A stretch of DNA of 64,000 nucleotides from Rapana venosa (GCA_028751875.1 CM054140.1:27917730-27981729); one strand, 5' to 3'; positions 1-11,625 are shown, counted from the first letter of the stretch. Notes: generated by a model not told the origin, from the sequence alone. Program-made: numbers and translations.

Positions 1-49
<49 letters not shown>

Positions 50-50
50 A
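1..50. repeat. (TGA)n microsatellite
   Basis: A pure TGA trinucleotide run of about 16 units opens the window and may continue beyond its edge. Bases 51-365 hold no gene that I can see. A short piece near 190-213 resembles the SINE tail motif described at 42,110-42,470. Confidence 0.95.
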
Positions 51-365
51 AGCGTTCCCCCAGTTTAACTCCCTGGGTGCCACACAAAATATACACTCTG
101 TCTCACTTATCCTAACCAGGAATCAGGTGAGATTATAAGCACACACTGGACGAGAAATTTACGTGTATAGCTGTTTTCAGGTATCTCGTCTTATAGGCAG
201 CCATACTCCGACTTCAGACAAATTTGTCTCTCCTTTAGAAGAGTCACAGGTTGTTAACACTAGGAGATTGTGGTGTAGATTATCTTAACCTTCCTTTTTA
301 ACACACACCAGGCTGGATTAAAGTGTCAGCACTACCGCGCCCTCAGCTACTCACACCTTAGAGAG

Positions 366-480
366 TTAGGGCGGCGCTGCTCTTGTGGCGACGCGCTCTC
401 GTCCGGGAGAGCAGCCCGAATTTCACGCAGAGAAATCTCGTGACTTAAAGTGGTATAAAATAAAATAAATAAATAAATAG
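366..480 (+). mobile_element. SINE family 1, 3' tail fragment
   Basis: This segment is nearly identical to the 3' part of the full SINE at 19,668-20,135. Both carry the GGCGCTGCTCTTGTGGCGAC block, the GAGAGCAGCCCGAATTTCAC block, and an A-rich end with AAATAAAT repeats. The tRNA-like head is missing, so the copy is 5' truncated or its upstream part has decayed. Confidence 0.8.
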
Positions 481-539
481 GGCGGACGTTATGTCGTCTT
501 GTCCTTCAGATGACCCTAAGTTTTGAGTTCTGAAGGGGA

Positions 540-980
540 GGGGGGGGGGGTGGAAGGATCCCCTTCAGGTGACCCTCTTAACGTCTTTGGTCAGGCGGAA
601 TAGAGGGCGAAAAGTGGATCGTGTTTCCAGCCAGTGAAATCTCATTTCCTAGATGGCTGCGTTGACCTCCTGTCCACCAGACCCACCACTTACTTGTTGA
701 CCTTGCCGCGTCCACTGAGGTCGGTCAGTGAGGAGGGTGCTGACCTCAGCAATCCAACATGTCTTAGGTCTGGAGTTGGTTGTTGTCGCTCGTGTGCCCT
801 GATCGAAAGCGTTCAGCTAGACGAGGTTGTTTTTTTCCTGTTCGAGACGGGTACAGTCTTTGGGGAGCTGGATTTTGGAAAGTGTTGGGATAGTGTTGGG
901 ATATCTAAGACTAGGGATGTTGTTTTATAATAGATTTGCTTTTCATCTCTAAATGAGAATAAGAAAATGTGTGCATGACC
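540..980. other. No recognisable gene
   Basis: This stretch includes a G-run near 539-550 and otherwise plain sequence. A 98-codon open frame starting at 634 has no recognisable domain, and its composition is not protein-like. Confidence 0.5.
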
Positions 981-984
981 TTTC

Positions 985-1218
985 TTTGTAATTTTTTCTT
1001 TTTTTCTTTTTTTATATTGAGGATAATGGAATAAGCACTTATGTGCTTTTTTACATCCAGTCCCCGTGTGTATGCGGTTTTTGTCAATTCTGTCTTCTGT
1101 TCCCACCGGCACACAATGCCCTACTCTTACGAAAAGCGGAATAAGATTTAACCTGTGCGCAAGATGTTCTGCGTGCGTTCGCACACGGGGCCTCGGTTTA
1201 TAGCCTCATCCGAAGGAC
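985..1218 (-). mobile_element. SINE family 2, minus-strand copy
   Basis: Read on the minus strand it begins with the core CTTCGGATGAGGCTATAAAC (bases 1,218-1,199). It continues through the CAGAACATCTTGCGC and GTGCCGGTGGGAACAG blocks and ends in CCTCAATATAAA plus an A-rich tail, seen here as the T-rich stretch at 985-1,015. At least nine other copies in the window share these blocks. No tRNA-like head is visible, so the copy is probably 5' truncated. Confidence 0.8.
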
Positions 1219-1568
1219 TGTAATGGAGGAAGGAGTGGGTGTACATTTTGTTTTAAGTTGGGTTTGCTTTGTTTCCTTATTGTTGTTTTGGTTTGGGTTA
1301 ATTTTGTTTTGTTGGGGTTTTTATTCTTAGGGGAAGGGGGGTGTGTCTTTTTCCTGGGATTGATTATATCTTTTTCCTCGCACTGTCCTCTCCGGTGGCT
1401 TTCCTCTGCTGTTTACCTGGCCCCCATTTTTTTTTTCTTCTTTTTTTCTTTGTTCTCTTTATCTTTTTGTTCGTTTTGTTCTTTCCCCTTTTCTTTTATC
1501 AATCCTTTATTTCTGTTTTTTCTTTGTGACAGGAACTGGTTTGCAAAGGGTTAAAGAGAAAGTGAGGT

Positions 1569-1599
<31 letters not shown>
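1569..1599. repeat. Poly-G tract (31 G)
   Basis: An uninterrupted run of 31 G. Poly-G/poly-C runs recur in this window at 19,796, 29,532, 31,426, 37,870, 48,151, 49,999 and 55,712. The region 1,219-1,568 before it is T-rich low-complexity sequence with no gene. Confidence 0.95.
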
Positions 1600-1626
1600 C
1601 TGTTTCGGCCTTGCAGCTGTGCTTCA

Positions 1627-1628
<2 letters not shown>

Positions 1629-1675
<47 letters not shown>

Positions 1676-1690
1676 TGTGTGTGCACGTGC
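1629..1690. repeat. (GT)n microsatellite
   Basis: A GT dinucleotide run with one GGGTG interruption. It is followed by a short (ATT)n run that abuts the SINE copy at about 1,712. Confidence 0.95.
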
Positions 1691-1711
1691 GCTTATAAGT
1701 TTATTACTATT

Positions 1712-1932
1712 ATTATTATTATTATTTTATATCGAGGATAATGGAATAAGCACTTATGTGCTTTTTTACATCCAGTCCCCGTGTGTATGTGGTTTTGAGA
1801 ATTCTGTCATCTGTTCCCACCGGCACACAATGGCCTACTCTTACGAAAAGCGGAACAGGATTTAACATGTGCGTAAGATGTTCTGCATGCGATCGCACAC
1901 GGGACCTCGGTTTGTAGTCTCATCCGAAGTGT
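1712..1932 (-). mobile_element. SINE family 2, second minus-strand copy
   Basis: Highly similar to 985-1,218 along its whole length and in the same orientation. On the minus strand it carries the core ending in GATGAGACTACAAACCGAGG, the GTGCCGGTGGGAACAG block and the CCTCGATATAAAA terminal block. It lies between a (GT)n/(ATT)n tract and a degenerate TG/CG-rich tract at 1,930-2,080. The two copies lie about 500 bp apart. Confidence 0.85.
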
Positions 1933-2424
1933 GTTCGTGTGCTTGCGTGTGTGTGTATGTGTGTGTGTGTGCATGCGTGCGTGTGCGTCTGTGTTTGTGA
2001 GTCTGTGTGTTTGTGTGCATGTGTGTGCTCGCTCGCTCGCGCACGCTTTGCGTGTGTATGCATGCGTGCGCGCGAGTATCCCCCCCAAATGATGCGTATA
2101 CATGCGTGCTAGTGTGCACGCTCTCATGCAGTCCTGATTGTCCTGGGTGATTACGTCAAGATCACTAAGCACCTCCCACCACCTTGTTATTATTTTTTTC
2201 CTTCTGTTCTTCTCATTGGCTTTCTCCTTCTCTGGGCTGCCCCTTCCCCCGGAGACAATGGCAAGTTCGCGTGAGTCCCTGGACAGGAGGAGAAGAAAGG
2301 TGACCCCGAAAAGAGAGGAGGTGAGGGAGGATGAGGAGGATTGGCAGGCAGGTGTGTGTGTAGGGGGGGTGGTGGTTAGCCTACCCCTGCTGTAATCACA
2401 GCCTGCTGCTGCTGCTGCTGCATT

Positions 2425-2595
2425 AAGGCAAGGAAGGAGAAGAGAGAATGAGGGAGAGAGAAAGAATAGAGAGTGAGAAAGAAGGAAAGAAAGAAGACAG
2501 ACAGACAGACAGAACGAAAGAACAAAAGAAAGATAGAAAGGAAGGAAGGAAGAAGGAAGGAAAGAAAGAAAGAAGGAAGGAAAGAAAGAACGTAA
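2425..2595. repeat. Purine-rich (GAAAG/GGAA)n tract
   Basis: Almost pure A/G on the plus strand, with GAGA, GAAAGAAA and GGAAGGAA motifs and a short (ACAG)n stretch. It is preceded by a (CTG)n run at about 2,403-2,420. Open frames that cross it exist only because of its composition. Confidence 0.9.
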
Positions 2596-2603
2596 TGAAG
2601 TCA

Positions 2604-3110
2604 ACCGGCCGCCGTGGTTAACCTGTTGGATTCCTGGCTAATAGGTAGCATGTTCGAATACCATACCAGTCGTAGCGGTGGTGGGTCAGGGAGGGGTTCA
2701 GACTCTGACTGGTTGCACTGCAGAGGGAGCTTGCTATGTGCTAATTGCGAAGATTGGGACCACACAGTCCAGCTTCACCCAAATCACGAATTCTTTTCGT
2801 TCCTCGATTAGAGCTCCAAGATTTATCAATGAGATTTTGCGTATGCGACCGATTTTGCCCACCATGAAGGTAGCCACATTCCGACTTCGGGGTTGGGGAT
2901 CTGGTTTTGCGAGTGTTGCTGAAACCGCTTGACCAGCATTGCAGGTGTCTGTGAATGCTGCTGGGGTATCTTGTGATAGAAAGTATAGAGTACAGCCCAG
3001 GCAAGTTGTCTCAGAGCTGTTCTATTCCTCGGCATCATCGTTATGTACATGATCTTCATCACTATTGACAATCAAGGATTTAGAAGAAAATTGTGTTTTG
3101 AATGGGGAGG
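2604..3110 (+). mobile_element. tRNA-derived SINE (family 4), long copy
   Basis: The 5' end looks like a tRNA promoter region. A box-A-like CCGTGGTTAACCTGTTGG is followed by a box-B-like GTTCGAATACC about 30 bp later. The body from about 2,725 onward matches 28,190-28,470. That copy lacks about 75 bp that are present here at 2,790-2,865. The extra segment includes GCGTATGCGACCG and GGTAGCCACATTCCGACTTC, which are also found in SINE family 3. Confidence 0.65.
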
Positions 3111-3359
3111 CCCCTGTTATCCTGGTTTTCTGGTGGCCACAGTTCACAATCTTCTGTGTAGTGAATTAGTGTCGAGCCCTTCAGGGGTTAGAGGTTCACT
3201 GGAGAAATTTGTTGGAGGGATCTTGTGATGGTAGCCACCCTAAATTAGTGTCTTATTCAGCTAGTATTGTTAGTAAATGACTGAGTAGTGGGTGTCCATA
3301 CACTGGCTGAGGTCACTAAACGTCACCGAGATGACCCATCATAATAACAAGAACAACAA
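3111..3359. other. No recognisable gene
   Basis: I see no conserved coding pattern or repeat here. Confidence 0.4.
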
Positions 3360-3422
3360 GAAATGGAATTTATATAGCGCTGTTATCTTGCACAGACAAA
3401 TCACAGCGCTTGTACTCAACTC
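3360..3422 (-). mobile_element. 3' tail of a LINE/SINE with 'sub-length ATT' ending
   Basis: On the minus strand it reads as AGCGCTGTGATTTGTCTGTG, then AGCGCTATATAAATTCCAT, then ATT-rich sequence. The same tail occurs at 44,682-44,745, 49,395-49,468, 55,070-55,130 and 63,178-63,232. It resembles the 3' ends of elements that terminate in an ATT microsatellite (inference). Confidence 0.6.
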
Positions 3423-3477
3423 ATTCTTACACAGTCGTGCAAACCATAGCAGAATTAGTTCTAACAAGTCCGAATGT

Positions 3478-3482
3478 ACACA

Positions 3483-3524
<42 letters not shown>

Positions 3525-3645
3525 CACATATACACACATACACACACACATACACACACACACACACACAAGAGAGAGAGAGAGATGAGAGAGAGAGGAG
3601 AGAGAGGGGAGAGAGAGAGAGAGAGAGAGAGAAAAGAGAGAGAGG
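3478..3645. repeat. Compound (CA)n-(GA)n microsatellite
   Basis: A CA run with TATACA interruptions passes directly into a long GA run. Bases 3,646-3,950 carry a piece (GTAGACATCGGGCTCTG near 3,819) that recurs, altered, near 6,271. Confidence 0.95.
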
Positions 3646-6600
3646 AGCAGTTATTTAAACTTTGGCGAGGTGATGGGATTTTGGGCTGTTGAAAGCAGGG
3701 GTAGCTATGAAAAAGAAACAGGAGAGGAAAATCTTAGGTTTGAAACAAATATGTCTTCAGGCCGGATTTAAAAAACAAAAAGGCCTTTCCCGTCGGGGGC
3801 TTCTTTACTAAGCTCCCGTAGACATCGGGCTCTGGAGATATATACACAAAACCTGGGATAGCTGGGGTGGTGAGATCCGGAGTGAGTGACTGGGAACAGC
3901 GGGAAAATGAATGCACAGAACAAAACAAATAAAAAATAAAAACCATAGAGAGGGGGTAAGTGTAAAGTAGGGGGGGAAGGGGTGGGGTGCTTTTGCATAT
4001 GCTTACCCTACCCCACTCACTTTTTCCCCCTAAACATGAAACAAAGTTATCTAATTAGATTTTTTCGGGGGGGGGGGGGGGGGGGGATTTTTGATTCGTT
4101 CAAAAATTACTGTAGGTTTTTCAGGGCAAACACATTTTTGGGTTGGGGGGTTTTGTTTTTTTTTTTTTTTTTTTTTGGGGGGGGGGGGGTTAAACTAGGG
4201 GGTTTTTTAAAAACAATTAACTGTTTCAATTTTTTAAAGAAAATTAAAAATTTTAAAAAAAGGCACTTCTTTGAGGGGGGTTTGATGGGGAAAGGGTTAC
4301 TAAGGAAGGGGAAAGGGAAGGGGGGGTTTCTTCTTGCCCTCTTCTTCCCCAGCTCTCTGCAGCCACCCTTTTTCAGGAATGGGAAATTTGCGGGGGCCCT
4401 GGCAACAGCAGGAACGGAAGGGAGAATCCCCTTTTGGGGAAAGGGAAAAGGAAGGAAGGGGGGCCCTGAGGCTAAGACACCTGGCAGGCGGGCAGCGGCA
4501 GGGGCCCTGCTCTGCCCTGTGCCCAAACCAGCGCAGGGTTTGTGAGACCCCCCTTGTCAGGAAGCTGTCCCCTTGCCACAAGGGTCCCCCATAGCTCAGA
4601 CCTTTTTGTGTCATTCTTTTTTCGGTAGGAGGGAAATTAAAAAACAAATTAAAGAAAAAAAACCCTAAAAACAAAAAAGAATACAAAAAGTATTTAAACA
4701 ATGTAAAAACGAAAAAACCCACACAAAAATTAAATCGCCATCCCCTAAAAGTTAAAAAACAAAAAAAAAAAAAAAGAGAGAAGAGAGATAAAAGATAGAT
4801 AGGCAAAAAATAATAGGAAAATTTGGGGGGGGGGGGTGAGCGGATAGAAAAGGGGGGATACAGACAGAGGGCACCCCCCCCCCCCGGGGCAGGGGGACAG
4901 AAAAACTGACAAGTAAACCAAAAGCAAACAAAAACCCGGAAATTTAATGTGAAACCTTACGAGAAAAAACATCGTTTTTTTTTTAATAAATTGAAAACAA
5001 AATTTTTTTAAAAGAAAATTTAAAAAAAAAAAAAATTTTTTCCAAAGGTGCCATGAAGACAAAAACCTTGGGGTAAAAACCCAGGGGTTTTCCCGGCCCT
5101 TTACTGGGGTTTAAAAGCCTTTAAAAAGATTCCCCAAAAACATGCCTTTACCTCTTACGGCTTGCCCAAAAAGAGTAAAACCAAGGGTGAACGCCGAAAA
5201 AAATTTTCGGAATGGGTTTTAACCCCCGACAAAACGGTAAAAATGTTTTCAACCGAAAAAAAACCTTACCCGGGTTGGGGCCACGTATACCCCTTGATTT
5301 TGAAAAAATATTTTTTAACTTTCCAGGGTTTTTTAAAAAGTTTTGTTTTTTGTTTTAAAGGCGCGCGCGCGCGCGTGCGTTTTGTTTTTTGGTGAGGGGG
5401 GATAAAGAAAAGAGGTGAACAGGGGGGCAGGCGGGCCCAGGCGGGCGGGTTTGGAAAAGGGGACAAAACAGCCCAAATTAAAAAAAACAAAAAAAACTGA
5501 ACTGGGATGAAGCTTCCTTTTCCCCCCCCTGGAAAGATGGAAAAAGGGGAATTGGTAAAAGGGGCCCTTTTCCATTATAAAGGATTTGAAGGCGACCCCC
5601 CAAAAGGCCCGCTAAAGAACACCTGCCCGACCTTTCCCCAGCTGCATTTCCCCTTAGGCAGTGTACCAAACTCTCTAGAGGTTTAGCCCCGGTGACAGCG
5701 TTTGCCTGTACAGAACAAGGGAAAAATTTTAATGGCTTTCATTCTATGACGTCCCTCTTCTCCCCCCCCCTTTCCCTTTCCCTCTCTCACTCTCTCTCCC
5801 CTTTTCTCTCTCTCCCCTAAAAAGCACAGATTGCTTATCTTTTATCCCTCGAAATAAAAAATTTGCATTGCATTCTCTCCCTCTCTCTCTCTCTCTCTCC
5901 TCTCTCTCTCCCCGTCAAGTTCTTTAAATGGGTTTTTGGAGAAAGGTATTGATTTTTGAGGGACATTTTGATTTTTTTAAGGAAAAAATTTCTGTCGTGC
6001 CCTTTGGGCCGAACCACCACTATTTATTACTGTATACATGTGTTTGTATTTTTCGATCTTTTTCTTTGCCCCTTTTAAAATTGTCTTAAAATTTAGCACG
6101 AAAAAATCCCAAACCCTTTTGAATAAACATAGCAACAGCACAGCTCAGAAAATTTGACCCCAAAACTAAAAGGGAAAAGGGGCAATTTGGGTCACTACTC
6201 GGGGAAAAGGGTTAGAGCAAAAAACTCATAAATTTCCCGTATTGGTTTTGACCCCCCCTTAAGGCAAATGTTTGTAGACATCGGGGGCTCTGAGGGGATT
6301 TTTTTCCCAAAATTTGAGTGAGGCCTGGCCTTCAAAAAAGTGCGGGAAACCCCATAGCCCGAGATCAGCCCTCAAACTGGTGCATTTTCAGAGTACTACT
6401 TGAATAGCTTGCCCAAATGGTGCAAGACTTTGAATTATATGAGGTATTTTGACGGGAAAGTATAAAAATCGTTGAACAAGCCCCCTCAGAAAGTTTTTAA
6501 CCAAACCACTGATTCCCATTGTATTGAAATTTTAAAAAGTTTTGGTTTTTTTTGTATTTTTTGAAAGTGTAGCCCCCTTTGGGCCCATGGCTTTTTCCCC

Positions 6601-7540
6601 GCTTTTCCAAATTCGAGCTGCTCCCCCGGGGGAACCCCCTTCGCCAAAAAAAGAACGGGCGCCCCCCTTTTTTCCCCTGCTGAAATTGTATGTTTTTTCC
6701 CCCAAGGAACATCTTTAAACATTTTCGTAATTCATCTTTAAAACAAACACACAAAATGTCTCACCCGTTTAAAACCTTTGCCCCAAAGTGCAGAACCCTT
6801 TTGGGGTTTGTTTTGTCGTCGGGTTTCGTGTCTGGATGGTTTCAGGGGCCCTTGGAGCCGGGAAGTTCTTGAAGGACTGCCCTTTTGGGGGATTGGGTGT
6901 GTTTTGGGGGGGGAGGGACAGTGGCCCCATTTGGGTTTGTATTATTGCCACATTAGTTGATATATCTCTAACGTTTATTGCTACTTTTGGGTTTTTGGTA
7001 TTTTTTTTTTAAAGCCCTCCAAAAGGACTGAAAAAAGGAAAAATGTCCATTTTTTTTGTTTTCATCATCATCATCACATCTTTAAATTATTTCATTTTTA
7101 GTAGTGTATCATCATCATAGAAAAATCTTTAGTACTGTTGTCGCATTCATTTTGGTTCCTCCACCACATTAAATGTCTTTATAAAAGGACAGTGAAAGCA
7201 TCCTACTATTGCCGCATGGGAACAGGCGCAACCCAAAATCTAAACACCACCAAAACAACCCACCCAAAACCACGGAACCACCTCTGGCCCTGTGCGGGGG
7301 TCATGGGGGCCTTTAAAAAAATTGATTCTTCCCTATGGAAAAAAAGGAAAACTCTGCAGGGGGGACAGAAGTCAACGTGGTGGAAGCAGTGTTTTGGGAA
7401 CGGGATAAAAATACAGGGGCCTCCTCCACCAAAAAAAACCCCCAAAAATGGCAGCAAAAACGAGGAAAAAAACACAAAAGGGAACAAAAAGGGGGAACAG
7501 CTTGTGAACAAAAATCTCCCTTTAAAAGCTTTGAAGAGGG

Positions 7541-7866
7541 CTGAAAAGGCCCTTTTTCCGGGGCAAACCCGCTTTTTCCCGTGACAAAATGGCCTGACCC
7601 TTTACGGCCTAGGGAAAAAATCAGCACCAATTTGGGGGCCCCCCCTGCTCAGGGGGAAAAATTATAATGCAGGGGACGGTGGGGTTTTTCCCCTTTTTGG
7701 GCAGTCAGAGCAATCAAAATTTGTTTTGTAGCGGGGTTTGGGACCCACCCCCGCCCACAACCCGATTTGGTGAGGTTCCCCCAAAGGGAAAATTTCCCCC
7801 AAGCCCTTTCAAGTATAATCCCGTTCTCCTTTTTGCTTCGGGTTTTTGACGTCAGTACAAGTCAGG
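7541..7866 (+). mobile_element. Dispersed repeat A, smeared copy
   Basis: Co-linear with 13,915-14,215. It begins with GGCCCTTTTTCCGGGGC and GTGACAAAATGGCCTG and ends with TTTGACGTCAGTAC. Coding capacity is not evident in any copy. The differences from the clean copy are almost all neighbour-copying substitutions. A G-run at 7,869-7,887 separates it from the tandem array that follows. Confidence 0.8.
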
Positions 7867-7889
7867 GAAGGGGGGGGGGGGGGGGGGTT

Positions 7890-8160
7890 AATGATGAGGT
7901 TACCCATTTAGAACAACTCAGTACTAATTTTAAAAAAATTGTTTTTTAATCCCGAGGTTACACATTTAGAACAACTCGTACTATTTGAAGTTGTTTTTTT
8001 TTAAAAAGAGTTATTCATTTAAAAACAATGCCAAAAATAGTCAATTTTTTTTAAAAAGTAGTGGTTTTTAACTTTTAAAAAATATCACACTAAAGGGGTT
8101 TTTTTTAAAGGTGACGTTACTCCCTTTTAAACAACGTCAGTACTTTTCTTCTTAAAAAAA
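7890..8160. repeat. Tandem array, about 50-57 bp unit (left block)
   Basis: Successive degenerate units carry GAGGTTACACATTTAGAACA and CAGTACTA followed by a T/A-rich stretch. Spacing is about 50-57 bp. The same unit resumes at 11,330-11,625 on the other side of the LINE. Confidence 0.65.
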
Positions 8161-8164
8161 CCTT

Positions 8165-10960
8165 TAACCCATGTCCGGGGCCCAAGGCCCAACAAAATTC
8201 CTCCAGCCTTTTCTTTCCTTGGCAAGCCAGCTCAATTCATTTCCCGGGCTTTCCCGCCTCTCTCATCCCTCCCCCTACTGTTTTTCCTCCAAGTGCCGAG
8301 GGTCGCCCCTTCCTCTTTCCCCGGTGGGGCCCATCTCAGCGCAGATGAGGGGGTTTTGTTTTTGCCCATTCGAGGGGTGTCCCACCAAAACCCAACCCCC
8401 GCTGTTTTACCCCGGGAAAAATTTTGTTAATGCCGGGGGCGCTTTGACAATTCCCTTTTTTTTGACATGCTGCGCCAGTGAAGTTTTAGGAATTTTGGGG
8501 AAGACACCTTCCTTTAAAACCTCTGCCCCGCTCCAATCTTTGTTTTTTCCCCCTTTCTCCGAGCGTATAGGGGGTAAAATGACGAAAATTGGACTTCAAA
8601 ATCTTTAACCCTTTGGGTTTTTGGGTTTTCAGACAGTTACTTCCAGATTTTTTTTAAACCCCCTAAAACCCGGGGTGCAATCCATCCGGTTTAAATTTTT
8701 TTCTCCCAAAAATTTTTGTCGGGGAGATGTAGCTGCCAGGTACTTTAAAATGTTCTACCTCCCTTTGGGCTGACCTCGCACACTGGGGCTTTTTCTGCAC
8801 TCTTTGTCTTTTATTTCATGATCTTTTCTTGTCGGGTGAATCTGGGGTCCCCCCGCTTCTGTTTTTTGGGCAAATCGTTTATGTTTTTTCCCTGGGTTCT
8901 TTCTGTGCAGCGACAGCATGCAATATAAAAAGGGAAAGTCACAGTCTTCAAGCCCGGGTGTCAATTCCCCCTACCACCCTCTCGCCCCCCTCCACCCATC
9001 GATGACGACAAAGGGAAAATTTTCCGGGGGAGATCACGCAACCTTGTCTGACCCCCGTCTGCACGGGGAAACCCTTTGCTCTGCTGTCCAAACATTCGCA
9101 CACAGCACTGGTTATCTGCGTACATGCCTGTAGAATGTTGATGACTTTCAGAGGAAAAAAAAAACTTTCCCAAAATCTTCCACAACGAAAGGTATGGGTG
9201 GTCAAAGGGCCTTTTTGGGAAAACGATATAGTTTTAGTAAGGATGAATTCCCCTTCGATGGGGCGTTCCACAATTGTTCGTAGAACAAAGATCTGACCGT
9301 GCAGCTTCTCCCCCTTCTGAACCCGCCTGCTCTTCTCGTAGGGGTTCCCTTTATGCTCGCCTCATACCGTAGAAGGGCACGCAAAAAAATCTTTCCCGGG
9401 GGCAGAAAAGCAAGTTTTTTTCCCCCAATTTCCCCACTCAAGGGTCGCCCTTCTTGGGGAATTTTACTATTATCCTTTCTTTCCCTGGTCCCGGGAAACC
9501 CTTTTCCTCTTCCCCAAAATTTTTTTGAATAAAATTTTTTTAAACTTTTTTCGCTCGTCTTGGGGCTCCTTTAACATTTCTGCCGGAAATTCCCGTTTCC
9601 CCACCTGGTGCCCTTTTTTCCCTTTGATTTCCTATGGCCCCCCACAATTTTTCCCGCTGAGTGATGCATCCACGCTCCCTCCCCTATCTTGAACCCATGT
9701 CTTTGATGGGTTTTCTTTCCCCATCTGTCTGGGCTTTTTTAAAATTTTTCTAAAGTGTTCTGCCCCTCGTTGAGTTTTGGGCTATGTCCCTTTTTTCAAA
9801 AATTTCCCCCTTTTTCTTTACTACAGTGGTTTTTTCTGGGGAATCCCCCCCTGTTAGGGGCTTGGGAACTGTAGAAGGTCCTAGAGTCTCCTTTCCTGCG
9901 GGGGTTTGCGCCTCTTCGCCAATTTTTCCCGCAAAATGCTCTTGTCTCCCTTTGCTCTTTTTCACTTCCTTTTTTTTTTCCCTTTGTATGTTTTGGCGAA
10001 AAAATTTTTTCCTTTTGTTTCCGTTTCCCGTGAGCATGCCAATTTTGCGATCTTTTTCTCCTCAAAGATTCCATGTGGTCGAATCCACCCTTCTTTTTCT
10101 CTTCTTCGTAGCCCAGTACAACTTTGCTGGTGTCCCTTTAAAGCTACTGAATTACCGGATAGGGCCTTGAAAGTCACTGCAGGTGGTTTTTTTCCAGGGC
10201 TTGTAATCTGTTGGAAACTTTAAAAGTAAACTGACTTTTCACGCCTCACTGTTTTGTTTCCTTTAGTCAAAAGTTGCTCCAAATTTTTTTTTTTTTGGGG
10301 TTCTCTTGACTTAAACTTTCACAACACAAGATTTTTTTATCGCTGCCAAAGTCAGCCCCCCCCCCTAAAAAGGGCCCCCCACGTTTCCCTTCAAGGAGCT
10401 CCTCCACTTCCCGGTTGAAGGGAAAGGGTTTTCTGGTTGCTAAATTCTTCCTCTGGTGATACCCAGTCAATTTATGGGTTGGTTTTTTGTTGGAAGATGG
10501 GACCACCTATCCCCCAAACCGGTTTTTAAGACATTATCTGCAAAAAGCCCGTCCATTTTCATTTCTATTTTTCCCCTCCCCCTCTCTCATGCAAATTTTG
10601 TAAACCCCTTCTCCGCCCAACCCCTTTGCATTGGGAAATCTCCCCTGAAATAGAAAGTCGTGCTGCCCTGGGCCCTTTTTCAAATTTTTTCCCGTAAATG
10701 GGGTAGAACAATCTTTTTCCTCCTCCAAGCTTGGGCCCGTTTGGGGCTAAAAACTGATGAAGGGGGTCCCTTGGGATATTTGGAAAAAGAATCTGGCCCG
10801 TGATTAATTTTCGAGTTGACTGGCTCCCCAACCCCCTTAAGCTCTTTCTGCCTCTTTTTCCCCGATATACCCACTCCATCCTGATTTCCCACCGTGCGAC
10901 CAAAAAGCACACTGTCCTCCTACCAAGGTTTCCAAAATCCAAGTCCGTCCACCCCATCTC
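8165..10960 (-). pseudogene. Degraded non-LTR retrotransposon (LINE), endonuclease/RT/C-terminal remnant
   Basis: Minus-strand frames spell the order expected of an autonomous LINE polyprotein. A segment like the end of an endonuclease domain (GADFGSD, about 10,310-10,360) comes first, then a linker (about 9,760-10,040). RT follows with GFRRGRSC at 9,301-9,324 and TGVRQGCV at about 9,035-9,058. Next comes the region that should hold the catalytic F/YADD, about 8,900-8,964, where DCDF is followed by PFL instead of ADD. The post-RT tail is ALRWAPPGK and LAKERKGWRNFVG at about 8,170-8,350. The reading frame shifts several times. It would copy its own RNA into genomic DNA if intact, but this copy cannot be functional as read. 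Some of the damage may be sequencing error, because it lies inside the smeared block. The clade is not assigned. Confidence 0.75.
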
Positions 10961-11329
10961 ACTATTCCAAGATTTTTAAACCTTTTATTTCTTTATCTCT
11001 TTCACGGCATGCGCGTCTTTTCCCCTTTTATACACGTTCCCCACATTCCAGGCTCCCACTCTCCCCCTGTTTTGGGGTTTGCAAGGGCATGTCCCAATAG
11101 AAGTTTCCTTTTCCGGGTTTCACCACATTCGTCATACATGCCGCAGCATCTGTCCCGACTTGTCACCCAAAAAAATTTGGGTTTTTATTAGACTTGGGGT
11201 TTCCGTGCGAGCTTTTTTGACGTGGGGGGTTGCAAACCCAACGCAAACCTCCCCATTTTTTTCATCCTGGTTAAAGGGCCCGGCAACGTGGTTACAACGT
11301 CCCGTACTTGTCTTTTTTTTTAATTTTTG

Positions 11330-11625
11330 ACATTAACAAATTTAGAAAATCATACAAAACCCAAATTTTTTTGATGGTGACATTTTAAAAATATTTGAAC
11401 AAAGTCAGTACTATTAAAACTTTTTTTTAATAGTACCCTTTCACCCGTTTTAACTCAGACTAGTCAGATTTTTTTTAAAGTTTTAAATTAAAACATTTAG
11501 AACACCTCATTAAATAGTATTTTCTTAAAAGTGACATTACACTTTTTAAAAAAAACAACATACTTTCAAATTTCTTTTGTTGGTTTATGTTACATATTTT
11601 GAATAATTTCAGTACTAGTGAGGCT
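11330..11625. repeat. Tandem array, about 50-55 bp unit (right block)
   Basis: Units carry GTGACATTA, ACATTTAGAACA and GTCAGTACTA with T-runs between them. They match the left block at 7,890-8,160. The block ends with CAGTACTAGTGAGGC, and TCAGTACTAGTGAG also ends the dispersed repeat at about 14,202-14,215. Confidence 0.65.

Larger units (their letters stand above)
3950..11620. other. Homopolymer-smeared block, probably unreliable sequence
   Basis: Runs of identical bases such as GGGG, AAAA, TTTT and CCCC replace normal sequence across this whole block. Bases 7,621-7,677 align without gaps to 13,996-14,052. They differ at 10 of 57 positions, and in every case the base here equals an adjacent base. 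Family features that are recognisable (LINE motifs, the dispersed repeat) are damaged in the same way. The likeliest cause is poor base calling or faulty consensus. Bases 3,950-7,540 hold nothing else that I can identify, and any frame here should be distrusted. Confidence 0.75.

Noticed and set aside
1807..2604. A 265-codon minus-strand frame
   Set aside because: It spans a purine-rich tract, TG/CG repeats and a SINE. Its composition is Ser/Leu/Phe and His/Thr repeats.
4107..5575. Several frames of 70-190 codons in the smeared block
   Set aside because: They are rich in Phe, Lys, Pro and Gly from homopolymers, match no domain, and the sequence itself is doubtful.
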